64,000 bases of DNA from 3-1-20CM-4-69-9 sp963833655. GTDB lineage: Bacteria > Actinomycetota > Thermoleophilia > Gaiellales > Gaiellaceae. Each line of letters begins with the position of its first letter. Position 1 is the stretch's first letter. The position numbers and the translations under genes are program-made. Shown here piece by piece: positions 1 to 8,643 of this stretch. The notes under the pieces were generated by a model. That model ran no database searches and had not been told where the DNA came from. It worked only from the letters and a program-made list of their open reading frames with translations. The stretch lies in assembly GCA_963833655.1 (NCBI GenBank), contig CAWHYL010000007.1:567490-631489 (forward strand). The letters are read 5' to 3'.

Positions 1-448
1 GCCGCGCGCCGCGCTGGACGACGACGTCGCCCGCTGCGACATCGCCCGCGCGGGGCCGAACGTTGTCACCATGGTCAACACGCTCCGGAATCTCCACGTC
101 GTTGTCACTTTCGACAACGTACTCGATCGGGATGACGGCGTCGGCGCCGTCGGGGACGACACCGCCCGTCGCGATCCCCATCGCCTCGCCCGCCGCCAAC
201 GCGCGCGGCGCCGGCACGCCGGCCGCGATTCGCGCGACGACCGGCAGCCGTCCAGGGGTGTCTGCCGATCGCACCGCGAAGCCGTCCATCGCCGAGCTGG
301 GGAACGGTGGCAGGTCGACGACCGACAGCGCGTCCTCGGCCACGACGCGACCCGCCGCGCGAGCGACCGGGACAGGCTCGCCGTCGAGCGGTCGCACCCG
401 CTCGAGCACGCGCGACTGCGCCTCCGCAAGCGACAGCAGCTCGGCCAT
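1..448 (-). CDS. moeA: Molybdopterin molybdenumtransferase MoeA, N-terminal part (cut by window edge)
   Basis: MoeA inserts molybdate into adenylylated molybdopterin in the last step of molybdenum cofactor synthesis, in the cytoplasm. Reading the minus strand from the ATG at 448 gives about 149 residues beginning MAELLSLAEAQ. They include the family-typical PPFPSSAMDGFAV segment, then GIATGGVVPDGADAVIPIE and a VRPRAGDVAAGD stretch. The C-terminal domains lie beyond position 1. The gene diverges from the glycosyltransferase at 476, with 27 bp between the start codons. Family identity is confident from these motifs; completeness of the gene cannot be judged. Confidence 0.9.
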   Translation of the reverse strand, partial: MAELLSLAEAQSRVLERVRPLDGEPVPVARAAGRVVAEDALSVVDLPPFPSSAMDGFAVRSADTPGRLPVVARIAAGVPAPRALAAGEAMGIATGGVVPDGADAVIPIEYVVESDNDVEIPERVDHGDNVRPRAGDVAAGDVVVQRGAR

Positions 449-458
449 TTCGCCGCGG

Positions 459-468
459 AGGGTAACCT
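459..468. promoter_or_regulatory. Interlocked divergent -10 boxes between moeA and the GT2 gene
   Basis: On the plus strand TAACCT (463-468) ends 7 nt before the GTG at 476, the spacing of a leaderless transcript. On the minus strand TACCCT (464 down to 459) ends 10 nt before the moeA ATG. The two hexamers overlap by two bases. The -10 role is inferred from sequence only; no -35 was recognised on either strand. Confidence 0.4.
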
Positions 469-475
469 CGCAGCC

Positions 476-1414
476 GTGATCTCGGTCGTCGTGCCGGTGC
501 ACAACGAGGAACGCAGCGTCGCGCTGCTGTACGACGAGCTGCGGTCGGCCCTCGAGCCGCTGGACATGGCCTGGGAGACCATCTTCGTCGACGACGGCTC
601 CACCGACGGGACGTTCGCCGCCCTCACGCGGCTACACAACGGCGCAGACAACGTCCGCGTCGTCCGCCTCCGGCGCAACTTCGGCAAGGCGGCGGCACTG
701 CGCGCCGGCTTCGACCAGGCGCGCGGCGAAACCGTCGTGACGATCGACGGCGACCTGCAGGACGACCCCGCCGAGATCCCGCGCCTCCTCGCCAAGCTCG
801 AGGAGGGCTTCGACCTCGTCTCCGGCTGGAAGACGCGGCGGCGCGACCCGCTGTCCCGTCGCATCCTGTCGCGGATCTTCAACCGCGTCACCGGAATGTT
901 CTCCGGCGTGCACCTGCACGACATGAACTGCGGGCTCAAGGCGTACCGCGCCGACGTCGTGCACGGGCTCCGCCTCTACGGAGAGCTGCACCGCTTCATC
1001 CCGGTGCTCGCGCACTATCGCGGCTTCCGCATCGCGGAGCTGCCGGTGAACCACCGGCCGCGCGAGCACGGCCGCTCGCGCTACGGCGTCGAGCGCTACC
1101 TCCGCGGCTTCCTCGACCTCTTGACGGTGTCGTTCATCGGCCGCTATCGACACCGCCCGCTGCATCTGTTCGGCGGCCTCGGCCTCATCCTCGGCGCCAT
1201 CGGGACGGCCATCCTCGTCTACCTAACGGTGCTGAAGGCACTCGGCAACGCGATCGGCCATCGCCCGCTGTTGATGCTCGGCGTGCTGCTCGTCGTGATC
1301 GGGATGCAGTTCTTCTCGCTCGGGCTGATCAGCGAGATGATCACGAGCCATCACGAGGAGCGTGCCGGCGAGCGCGACCGCGCCGAGCTGCTCGTCGACG
1401 AAGTCCTCTCCTGA
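476..1414 (+). CDS. GT2 glycosyltransferase, polyprenyl-phosphate sugar transferase type
   Basis: This 312-residue protein is a family 2 glycosyltransferase of the dolichol-phosphate-mannose/GtrB/ArnC kind, which loads a sugar onto a polyprenyl phosphate carrier at the inner membrane face. Visible are VVVPVHNEE at the N-terminus, VDDGSTDGT around residue 39, the nucleotide/metal motif DGDLQDDP around residue 90 and NCGLKAYR around 150. Two membrane segments follow at about 230-255 and 265-285. GTG 476 is chosen because the GT-A fold starts exactly there and a -10-like TAACCT lies 7 nt upstream. A GT4 enzyme and a DUF2079 membrane protein follow, suggesting one surface-glycan unit. The donor sugar is unknown. 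Confidence 0.85.
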   Translation: MISVVVPVHNEERSVALLYDELRSALEPLDMAWETIFVDDGSTDGTFAALTRLHNGADNVRVVRLRRNFGKAAALRAGFDQARGETVVTIDGDLQDDPAEIPRLLAKLEEGFDLVSGWKTRRRDPLSRRILSRIFNRVTGMFSGVHLHDMNCGLKAYRADVVHGLRLYGELHRFIPVLAHYRGFRIAELPVNHRPREHGRSRYGVERYLRGFLDLLTVSFIGRYRHRPLHLFGGLGLILGAIGTAILVYLTVLKALGNAIGHRPLLMLGVLLVVIGMQFFSLGLISEMITSHHEERAGERDRAELLVDEVLS

Positions 1415-1438
1415 CGGCACCGGCTTGACGCCGCCTCG

Positions 1439-2497
1439 TTGAAAGTCACGTATTTCGGGACGTACGAGCGCGCGTATCCGCGCAACGCCCAGGTGATCTC
1501 GTGCCTCCGCACCGCAGGCGTCGCGGTGCAGGAGCAGCACGTCGCCGTCTGGGACGACCTCCGCCACGGGTGGTCGGCCGGCGCCGGCAGGGCGCTGCAG
1601 CTCGCAGCGGCGGAAGCGCGGCTCTTCACCTGGCGAGCGGATGGCGCCGACGCGCTCGTCGTCGGCTATCCGGGACACCTCGATCTACCGGCAGCGCGAC
1701 GCGCCGCGCGCGGGCGGCCGGTGGTGTTCAACCCACTCGTCTCGCTCTCAGACACGCTCGTCGGCGATCGAGGCCGGTTCCGGAGCGGCTCACTCGCTGC
1801 GCGCGCGCTCGAGCGCGTCGACCGGTACGCGTTCCGCTCCGCCGACCTCGTCGTCGCCGACACCGCGGCGCATGCCAGCTTCCTCGCCGATCTCCGCCGC
1901 GGGGGCGATGTCGCCGTCTGCTTCGTCGGTGCCGAAGACCGCCTCTTCAGACCCGGATGGGAGCGGCCCGATCGGTTCAGCGCCTTGTTCGTCGGGAAGC
2001 TGATCCCGCTGCAGGGCGTCGACACCATCCTCACCGCCGCGCGGGCGATCCCGGACATTCCCTTCCGCCTCGTCGGCAGCGGACAGCTCGAATCCCTGCT
2101 CGCCGAGCGGCCGCCGAACGTCGAGCACGTGGCCTGGGTCGACTACGAGCGCCTGCCTGCGGAGATCGGTGCCGCCGGCTGCGCGCTCGGGATCTTCGGC
2201 ACGACCCCGAAGGCGCAGCGCGTGATCCCGAACAAGGCATTCCAGGCGCTCGCGTGCGGCGCGCCGCTGGTCACCGCCGACACGCCGGCCGCACGCGAGC
2301 TGCTGGTGCACGAGGAGAGCGCCTTGCTCGTCCCGGCCGGAGATCCGGCCGCTCTTGCGGACGCCGTTCGGCGTCTCGCCGAGGACGCGGAGCTCGCGAA
2401 CCGGATCGCGGCGGGCGGCCGCGTCGCCTACGAGCGTGCCGCGAGCGAACCCGTGCTCGGCGCCCGCTGGCGCTCGCTGATCGAGGGCCTGCTGTGA
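1439..2497 (+). CDS. GT4-family glycosyltransferase
   Basis: A 352-residue GT-B fold enzyme. The N-terminal half starts MKVTYFGTYERAYPRN. The C-terminal half carries the nucleotide-sugar domain, with FVGKLIPLQGVDTILTAA around residue 187 and, near 275, NKAFQALACGAPLVTAD followed by the ARELLVHEESALLVP type motif of glycosyl transferases group 1. It probably transfers a sugar in the cytoplasm to a lipid-linked or extracellular glycan. The start is TTG at 1439, because no ATG or GTG precedes the conserved first strand. The stop overlaps the GTG of the next gene (GTGA). Acceptor and donor cannot be read from the sequence. Confidence 0.85.
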   Translation: MKVTYFGTYERAYPRNAQVISCLRTAGVAVQEQHVAVWDDLRHGWSAGAGRALQLAAAEARLFTWRADGADALVVGYPGHLDLPAARRAARGRPVVFNPLVSLSDTLVGDRGRFRSGSLAARALERVDRYAFRSADLVVADTAAHASFLADLRRGGDVAVCFVGAEDRLFRPGWERPDRFSALFVGKLIPLQGVDTILTAARAIPDIPFRLVGSGQLESLLAERPPNVEHVAWVDYERLPAEIGAAGCALGIFGTTPKAQRVIPNKAFQALACGAPLVTADTPAARELLVHEESALLVPAGDPAALADAVRRLAEDAELANRIAAGGRVAYERAASEPVLGARWRSLIEGLL

Positions 2498-3918
2498 GAG
2501 CCCGGCTACCGACAGTCACGGCAACCCTCGTTGCCGCGATCGCCGCCTACGGTGCAGGCTTCGCGGCGCTCTCGGTGCTGCGCCAGCGCGCGTTCGCGAA
2601 CGGCCGCTTCGACCTGGGGAACATGGTGCAGGCGGTGTGGTGGACGGCGCACGGCCATCCGCTGCGCATGACGAATCTCCACGGCGACCAGATCTCGCGC
2701 CTCGCCGCGCACGTCGACCCGCTGCTCGCCGTCTTCGGGCCGCTCTGGTGGGTCTGGCCGAGCCCTGATCTGCTGCTGGTCGCGCAGGCGCTGGCGATCG
2801 CGGCCGGCGCATGGCCCGTCTACTGGCTCGCGAGGAAACACCTCGGGTCACCACGGGCCGCTCTGGGCTTCGCGCTCGCGTACCTGCTCTATCCCGCGAC
2901 CGGGTGGCTGACGCTCAACGAGTTTCACCCCGTCGCGCTGGCAACGCCGCTCCTGCTGTACGCGTTCTGGTTTCTCGACAACGACCGCCTCGTCCCCTTC
3001 GCGCTGTGCTCGATCGCGGCGGCGGCTTCGAAGGAGGAGATCGGGCTGGTCGTCGCCGGCTTCGGAATCTGGTACGCGCTGACACGGCGACGTGTCGCTG
3101 CCGGGCTCGTCATCGCCGCGCTCGGCTTCGCGTGGTCGGTGATCGCGATCGCCGTGGTCATTCCGCACTTCCACACGGCCGGCGAGTCGGATTTCTACGG
3201 TCGGTACAGCGAGGTCGGCGGCTCCGCGGCGGGGATCGTGAAGACGACGTTCACGCACCCTTCGCGCATTGCGCACGCCGCCTTCAGCGGCCGCGACCTG
3301 CGCTACGTGCTGCAGCTCGTGCTACCGCTCGCGGGGCTCTCGCTGCTGGCGCCGCTCGTCCTGATCGCGGCGCTCCCGGAGCTCGCGCTCAACCTCCTGT
3401 CCGCGACGCCCACCCAGACGTCGATCCACTTCCACTACACGGCGGGTCTGATCCCGCCGCTCGTCATCGCCGCCGTCCTCGGCGCGCGGCGGCTGTCGCG
3501 CTGGCGGCTCGCGGCCGCCTTCGCGATCGTCGTGGCGGCCCTCGCCGGCGCCTACCGGCTCGGCCCGATCCCGGGCTGGCGCCACGTTCCGGGCGGATCG
3601 CACTTCCAGGCGACTGCGGCTCATGTCACCAAGCACGACCGCATCGCCGCGAAAGCGTTGAAGCTGATCCCGAAGTCCGCCGTCGTCAGCGCAACGAACA
3701 CGCTCGGCGCGCACCTGTCGGCACGGCGCCGGATTCTCAGCTTTCCCTACATCGAGGACGCGACGTGGATCGCGGCCGACGAGACGCAGCCCAGCTACGG
3801 CGACCGGTACGCGCCCGTCCCGATGGCGCTCACATTGGCCGCACTACGACGGGACCCGGACTGGCGTCTCGTGTTCGAGCAGGACGGCGTCCTCGTCTTC
3901 AACCGCGCGGCGGCATAG
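2494..3918 (+). CDS. DUF2079 polytopic membrane protein
   Basis: A 474-residue integral membrane protein. It has the DUF2079 signatures FDLGNMVQAVW near residue 42, AHVDPLLAVFGPLWWVWPSP near 72, EFHPVALATPLLLYAF near 145 and KEEIGLV near 177, with many hydrophobic helices and a soluble C-terminal part. DUF2079 proteins resemble GT-C glycosyltransferases, but no reaction is established. The GTG at 2494 overlaps the upstream stop by four bases. Its last 75 bp overlap, tail to tail, the 3' end of the opposing GT87-like gene. A role in exporting or polymerising a glycan made with the two preceding genes is inference. Confidence 0.8.
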   Translation: MRARLPTVTATLVAAIAAYGAGFAALSVLRQRAFANGRFDLGNMVQAVWWTAHGHPLRMTNLHGDQISRLAAHVDPLLAVFGPLWWVWPSPDLLLVAQALAIAAGAWPVYWLARKHLGSPRAALGFALAYLLYPATGWLTLNEFHPVALATPLLLYAFWFLDNDRLVPFALCSIAAAASKEEIGLVVAGFGIWYALTRRRVAAGLVIAALGFAWSVIAIAVVIPHFHTAGESDFYGRYSEVGGSAAGIVKTTFTHPSRIAHAAFSGRDLRYVLQLVLPLAGLSLLAPLVLIAALPELALNLLSATPTQTSIHFHYTAGLIPPLVIAAVLGARRLSRWRLAAAFAIVVAALAGAYRLGPIPGWRHVPGGSHFQATAAHVTKHDRIAAKALKLIPKSAVVSATNTLGAHLSARRRILSFPYIEDATWIAADETQPSYGDRYAPVPMALTLAALRRDPDWRLVFEQDGVLVFNRAAA

Positions 3919-5016
3919 GACGACGAACAGCGTCACGAGCAGGAGGTCGCGCACGGCGACGAGCCAGATGCGGCCGCCGAGCGCGAAGACGTCGCCGTAG
4001 TGGAAGAACCAGACCTGCGCGAGGACGAGCGCGGCCGCCGTCAAGGCCCACTCGAGCGGCTCGAGGAGGACGACGAGCGGCACGAGCCAGACCATGTACT
4101 GCGGCGAGAAGAAGCGCGTGAACGCAATGAAGCCGGCGACGGTGCCGGCGAACGCGATCGCAAGCCGCCGCGGCTCGTCCCGCCCTCGAGCGAAAAGCCA
4201 GGTGACCAACGCCACGGCGAGCAGCTGTAGCGCGGAGCTGACGCCGGCGAGCACGCGCGGAAGCGTCCCGGTCAGGTCGTACGAGATCGCGTGCCCCGTC
4301 CGGTGGACGACGTGTGCGGAGTACCAGCCGAGCCGGTCGGCGACCCCGAGCAGCGATCCGAACAGGCTCTCGACCTGGAGCGCGCGGCCTGCCTGAGCGC
4401 GGAAGCTCTCGACGAGGTCGTGCGGCGAGAGCGCCAGGAAGGGAACGATCACGATTGCTGCGACGGCCGCGAAAGCGGCCGCCGACCACGCCGCGACACG
4501 ACGTCCGGCCGTCCGCCAGACGTACACCAGCGCCGGCGGCACGAGCACGACGGGGTAGACCTTGGCCGCGAACGCGAGCCCGAGCACTGCGAAGGCCGCG
4601 ATCGGCAGCGTGGCGAGCAGCAGTCCCAGCGCAGCGACTGTCAGGAACGCGGGCCACGCGTCATAGGTGTTGAGCGAGATCGGGCCCAAGGCGATCGGCG
4701 ACAAGGCGAACAACCCGAGCGCGACCCACAGTCGACCACGCGTCGCGCCGAGACGGACGAGCAGCAGCGCGAGCACGACAGCCGTCGCCGCGCCGCAGAG
4801 CGCCATCAGCGACTTGAACGCGGCGTTGTAGTGCGCCGAGCCGAACACCTGCGGCGGCAGGAACACGACGAGGGCGCCCGGCGGATACTCCATGAAGAAG
4901 TCGCGGTACGGCACCTGCCCCGCGAAGACGGAGTGCGCAAAGCCGCCGTAGAGGTGGACGTCGCGAAAGCGCGCCGCGCGGAAGAGCCCGCCGTCGGGCA
5001 CGGCGCACGCGGCCAC
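3844..5016 (-). CDS. GT87/DUF2029-like membrane glycosyltransferase
   Basis: A 390-residue polytopic protein with the GT87-type N-terminal loop DVHLYGGFAHSVFAGQVPYRDFFMEYPPGAL, including the RDFFMEYPPG signature, followed by about nine hydrophobic helices and an FFSPQYMVWLVP segment near residue 320. Relatives are polyprenol-phosphate-mannose-dependent mannosyltransferases. It is last in the leftward operon after the PBP gene. The only usual start is GTG 5016, which removes most of the first membrane helix. The reading frame stays open upstream with a hydrophobic stretch (A-rich, IPVYVAACAVP) but offers only ATT at 5028. The true N-terminus is therefore uncertain. Confidence 0.75.
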   Translation of the reverse strand: MAACAVPDGGLFRAARFRDVHLYGGFAHSVFAGQVPYRDFFMEYPPGALVVFLPPQVFGSAHYNAAFKSLMALCGAATAVVLALLLVRLGATRGRLWVALGLFALSPIALGPISLNTYDAWPAFLTVAALGLLLATLPIAAFAVLGLAFAAKVYPVVLVPPALVYVWRTAGRRVAAWSAAAFAAVAAIVIVPFLALSPHDLVESFRAQAGRALQVESLFGSLLGVADRLGWYSAHVVHRTGHAISYDLTGTLPRVLAGVSSALQLLAVALVTWLFARGRDEPRRLAIAFAGTVAGFIAFTRFFSPQYMVWLVPLVVLLEPLEWALTAAALVLAQVWFFHYGDVFALGGRIWLVAVRDLLLVTLFVVLCRRAVEDEDAVLLEHETPVRVPS

Positions 5017-5062
5017 GTAGACGGGAATCGCAGCCGCAGCCGCGAGCCACGCGTCCCTGCGG

Positions 5063-7216
5063 CTAGTGGCCGTTGCCCGGAACCTGTACGAAGCCGCCGT
5101 TGCCGCTGGTCGTCTGCGTCGTCGTCGGCTGCGTCGGCTGCGCGTAGTAGCCGCTCGAACCCGAGCTCGAGCTCGTGGAGTAGCCGCCGCTCATCGCGTA
5201 CTGCAACGTGTGCGACGTCCATACGGGCTCGTGCGTGGCAACGGGAAAGTCCTTCGGCGTCGGCGCGTACTTGAGGGCGGGCTCCATGAAGAGCTTCCAG
5301 ATGGTCGCCGGGAAGGTCGGGCCGGACACCTCGATCCCGTGCACCGACGTCATCGGGATCTCGCCTCGCGGGTACCCGATCCAGATCGTCGCCTCGAGGC
5401 TCGGCGTGTACCCGCAGAACCACGCGTCGGCGTAGTTGTCGGTCGTGCCTGTCTTCCCCGCCGACGTGGCGCCGAAGTACGCGCCGACGCCGGTGCCCAT
5501 TCTCATGTTCTCGCCGAGGATCCGCGTGACCTCGGCGGCCACCCAGTCCGGGATCACGCGCTTGCGCTTGGGAACGCCCCAGCCCGCCTCCTTGTCGATC
5601 TTCCCGCCGGGGAGGACGACCTTCGTGATCGCCATCGGCTTCGAATAGATGCCGCCGGCCGCCAGCGTCGAGTACACCGTCGCGAGGTCGAGCGGCGTCA
5701 CGGCCCGCGAGCCGAGGCCCATCGACGGCACGTACGAGCCGTCGACGTCCAGCGGTGACCTCCGCCTGTCGACGCCGAGCTTGTAGGCCATCGCAGCGAT
5801 GTTCTCGGGGCCGACGTCGAGGGACAGCCGCGCGAAGACGGTGTTGTCCGAGCGGAGCAGGCCGTTCTCGATCGAGGTCGCCCCGACGTACGTGTGGTCG
5901 TACGTCTGCGGGCACCAGGCCGTCGGCGGATTCACGCTGCACGAGCCGAGGCCGGTCGGGTTGTACTCGAAGGGTGCCGAGAGATACGACGTCGACGGAC
6001 TGATGCCCTCGGCGATCGCCGTCGTCAGGACGATCGTCTTGAACGTCGAGCCCGGCTGGCGCCGCGCGGACGCGACGAAGTTGACCTCGTTCTTCGGGTT
6101 CCCCGGGCTGACCTCGGTCATCGCGCGGATCGCGCCGTTCGCGGGGTTGATCGACACGATCGCCGCAGCCGGGTCCGTCGGGTAGTAGAGCGTCCGCTTG
6201 ATCGCCTGCAGGGCGAATCGCTGCAGCCGTGGGTCGATCGTCGTGTACACGCGCAGGCCGCCGGAGCGCACGGTGTTCGAGCCGTACTGCTGCTGCAGCT
6301 CGTCGCGGACGTAGCTGAAGAAGTACGGCTCGCGGATGCGCGTGTACAGCCGTCCGGCCTTCAGGTGCAGATGGCGGTCCGCGACGGCGTCGGCGTACTG
6401 CGTCGACGTGATGTAGCCGTTCGCGAGCATCGCGCGGAGGACCTCGTCGCGCCGCGCGATCGCCTGCTGCGGATGATCGAAGGGATTGAAGTCGGTCGGA
6501 GCCTGGGGCAGACCGGCGAGCAGCGCGGCCTGCGGCAGCGTCAGATGCCTCGCCGACTTCGAGAAATACGTCTGGGCGGCCGCCTCGACCCCGTACGCGC
6601 GGTTTCCGTAGAACACCTGGTTGATGTACGCGTTGAGGATCCAGCGCCTCGACTTCTCGCGCGCGAGCTTGATCGCCAGGCACGCCTCCGTCGCCTTGCG
6701 GCTGAACGTCTGCGACGGCTTCTTGATGTAGAGGTTGCGCGCGAGCTGCTGCGTGATCGTCGAGCCGCCCTGCACCACGTGGCCGGCGCGCACGTCCGCG
6801 AAGAGCGCCCGGACGATGCCTGGGTAGTCGAGCGCGCCGTGCTGCCAGAAGCGGCGGTCCTCGATCGCGACCGTTGCGCGAGGCACCCATTTGCTCATGT
6901 CGTTGAGGTCGACCGGCTGCCGGTTCTTCTCCGCCGGAATCGACCCGAGCAGCGAGCCGTCGGCGGCGTAGACGAACGAGTTCTGGCCGACGTCGACGGG
7001 GCGCAGCGTGTTCAGGTCGCAGCTCGACATCCACACGGCCGCGCCGGTGAAGCTGCTGACGACGAGGATCAGGATGACGGCGAGCACGGTGCCGGCGACG
7101 AAGTGCGCGACCCGCTTGCGGTGGCGTCGCACCCGCTCACGGCGGTTGCGGCGGATCGTCGCGAGGAGGTGGTCGGGCTCGCGTCCGCGCCCGCGGCCTC
7201 GCGGCGGCGGTGTCAC
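5063..7216 (-). CDS. Class A penicillin-binding protein (PBP1A type)
   Basis: A bifunctional peptidoglycan glycosyltransferase and D,D-transpeptidase of 717 residues, anchored by one N-terminal helix (about 40-65) with the catalytic part outside. The transglycosylase domain shows EDRRFWQHGALDYPG and GGSTITQQLARNLY. The transpeptidase domain shows the serine motif RQPGSTFK, the SDN motif in LLRSDNTVF and GKTGTTDNYADAWFCGYTP. The C-terminus is a low-complexity Ser/Gly/Thr/Gln tail (about 670-710). GTG 7216 overlaps the stop of the MscS gene by four bases, so the two are probably co-translated. The length is usual for the family, and all catalytic motifs are intact. Confidence 0.95.
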   Translation of the reverse strand: MTPPPRGRGRGREPDHLLATIRRNRRERVRRHRKRVAHFVAGTVLAVILILVVSSFTGAAVWMSSCDLNTLRPVDVGQNSFVYAADGSLLGSIPAEKNRQPVDLNDMSKWVPRATVAIEDRRFWQHGALDYPGIVRALFADVRAGHVVQGGSTITQQLARNLYIKKPSQTFSRKATEACLAIKLAREKSRRWILNAYINQVFYGNRAYGVEAAAQTYFSKSARHLTLPQAALLAGLPQAPTDFNPFDHPQQAIARRDEVLRAMLANGYITSTQYADAVADRHLHLKAGRLYTRIREPYFFSYVRDELQQQYGSNTVRSGGLRVYTTIDPRLQRFALQAIKRTLYYPTDPAAAIVSINPANGAIRAMTEVSPGNPKNEVNFVASARRQPGSTFKTIVLTTAIAEGISPSTSYLSAPFEYNPTGLGSCSVNPPTAWCPQTYDHTYVGATSIENGLLRSDNTVFARLSLDVGPENIAAMAYKLGVDRRRSPLDVDGSYVPSMGLGSRAVTPLDLATVYSTLAAGGIYSKPMAITKVVLPGGKIDKEAGWGVPKRKRVIPDWVAAEVTRILGENMRMGTGVGAYFGATSAGKTGTTDNYADAWFCGYTPSLEATIWIGYPRGEIPMTSVHGIEVSGPTFPATIWKLFMEPALKYAPTPKDFPVATHEPVWTSHTLQYAMSGGYSTSSSSGSSGYYAQPTQPTTTQTTSGNGGFVQVPGNGH

Positions 7217-7929
7217 GCGAAGACTCCCTCGCCGCGCAGCAGGTCGTGGGCCTGCAGGCGCAACTCGCGCTCGAGGCGCTCGGCCGCCCGCTCGTCGTCG
7301 GCCGGGACACGAACGACGACGGTCGCATTCCCGGCGAGGTCGCCGACGAACACGTCGGCGTCCTTTCGCAGCGTGCGCAGCCGATCGACCACGGCGCCGA
7401 CGTCGCGACCAAGCGGGACCTGAACTGTGATCTCGGCGACCTTTTCTCGACTGCGAATGGTGGAGTTGCGGATGGTATCCGAGGCGAGCTTCTCGTTCGG
7501 GATCACGAGCCGGTCGCCGTTCTCGGTCCGCACGAACGTGTAGATGAGCCCGATCTCCTCGACGATTCCCTCCGTGTCCTCGATGTGGACGTCGTCGCCG
7601 AGGCGGACCGGTTGCGTGAACGCGATCAGCAGCCCGGCGACGAAATTGCCGAGCGTCCGCTGCGAGGCGAAGCCGACGACGATGCCGATCACGGCCGAGG
7701 AGGCGAGGAGGCCGCCGGCGACGGCTCGCACCTGCGGAATCACGAGCAGCGCGGACAGGAGCCCGACGAAGACGACGCCCGCGGTGATGCTGCGGCGGAC
7801 GATGCGGTAGCGCGTCGTCGCCTCAGGTGTCAGCTGCCGGCGCGCGATCGCGCGGTCGATCAGACGGGCCACGACGAGCGTGATCAGCAGGACCACGCCG
7901 ACGACGATCAGGCGGTGCCAGAGCGGCAT
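7213..7929 (-). CDS. Small-conductance mechanosensitive channel, MscS family
   Basis: A 238-residue MscS-family channel that releases osmolytes on hypo-osmotic shock. Two or three N-terminal helices are visible. The pore helix and beta domain follow, with the family signature VVGFASQRTLGNFVAGLLIAFTQPVRLGDDV near residues 85-115, then VEEIGLIYTFVRTENGDRLVIPNEKL. The C-terminal alpha/beta cage domain is present but short. The start ATG at 7929 has an AGAGG two bases upstream and lies six bases after the stop of the MBL-fold gene. The neighbouring PBP gene suggests an envelope operon. Confidence 0.9.
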   Translation of the reverse strand: MPLWHRLIVVGVVLLITLVVARLIDRAIARRQLTPEATTRYRIVRRSITAGVVFVGLLSALLVIPQVRAVAGGLLASSAVIGIVVGFASQRTLGNFVAGLLIAFTQPVRLGDDVHIEDTEGIVEEIGLIYTFVRTENGDRLVIPNEKLASDTIRNSTIRSREKVAEITVQVPLGRDVGAVVDRLRTLRKDADVFVGDLAGNATVVVRVPADDERAAERLERELRLQAHDLLRGEGVFA

Positions 7930-7935
7930 GGGCCT

Positions 7936-8643
7936 CTATTCGACGGCCCAGCGAAACCCCTTGCCGGCACGCTCGAAGCGCCCGACGCCGTAGAAGTGGC
8001 CGGCGATCACGGCAACGCCGTCCTCCACCAGCTCCGCGATCACGCGGCGACGCGTTGCGGTGGCGACGTCGGCATCCATGTCGTTGACGAACACGACACT
8101 CGGGTCGACGACCTGGAGCTCGTGTGCGACGAGATCGCCGATCGCCGCAAACCCTTCCGCGCGCACGATCATGTGCCCCGGCGTGTGCCCCGGTGCCGGC
8201 TGGACACGAACGCCCGGCGCAATCTCAGCCTCGCCGGTCACACGCTCGAACCGGTCCGCGATCGGCGCGACCTTCTCGCGGAGGTGGGGGCGCTCCGCGA
8301 GCGACGCGTCGCTCATGAAGTAGGACCAGTCGTCCTCGTGCACGACGTAGCGAGCGTTCGGGAACGCGCCGGTCCAGCCAACGTGATCGACGTGCAGATG
8401 CGTGTGCACGACGACGTCGACGTCGTCGCTGGTCAACAGGTCGAGGAGCCGTGCGTCGCCGTCGGGCATGAACGCGCGCGGCTTCGGGCCGGCGCCGGTG
8501 TCGACGAGGACGGTCGTGTCTCCGATGCGAAACAGCGCGCAGTTGACCGGCACCCACCAGTCGACCTCGGAGTGGATCGCCGGGAAGGCCTCGCGCTGCG
8601 TCGCAAACGTTCCCTCGGAGTCGGTGAGGACGTCGGCCGTCAC
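7936..8643 (-). CDS. MBL-fold metallohydrolase
   Basis: A 235-residue metallo-beta-lactamase-fold hydrolase. The metal motif HTHLHVDHVGW is near residue 80, the next His is in PAPGHTPGHM near 150, the bridging Asp in AAIGDLVAHE near 170 and the last His in IAGHFYGVGR near 217. It starts VTADVLTDSEG from the GTG at 8643, which overlaps the DUF2203 stop by four bases. A DNA strand open further upstream in this frame gives only Arg-rich, unconserved sequence, so the longer start is rejected. The substrate is unknown; lactonase-like and glyoxalase II-like enzymes share this layout. Confidence 0.85.
   Translation of the reverse strand: MTADVLTDSEGTFATQREAFPAIHSEVDWWVPVNCALFRIGDTTVLVDTGAGPKPRAFMPDGDARLLDLLTSDDVDVVVHTHLHVDHVGWTGAFPNARYVVHEDDWSYFMSDASLAERPHLREKVAPIADRFERVTGEAEIAPGVRVQPAPGHTPGHMIVRAEGFAAIGDLVAHELQVVDPSVVFVNDMDADVATATRRRVIAELVEDGVAVIAGHFYGVGRFERAGKGFRWAVE

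Noticed and set aside
63..479. Plus-strand open frames over the first 475 bp
   Set aside because: They are antisense to a clear moeA N-terminus on the minus strand; their residue composition is Ser/Arg/Thr-rich shadow.
5894..7423. 509-codon plus-strand frame over the PBP gene
   Set aside because: Arg/Val/Asp-rich shadow of the penicillin-binding protein gene, which carries all catalytic motifs on the other strand.
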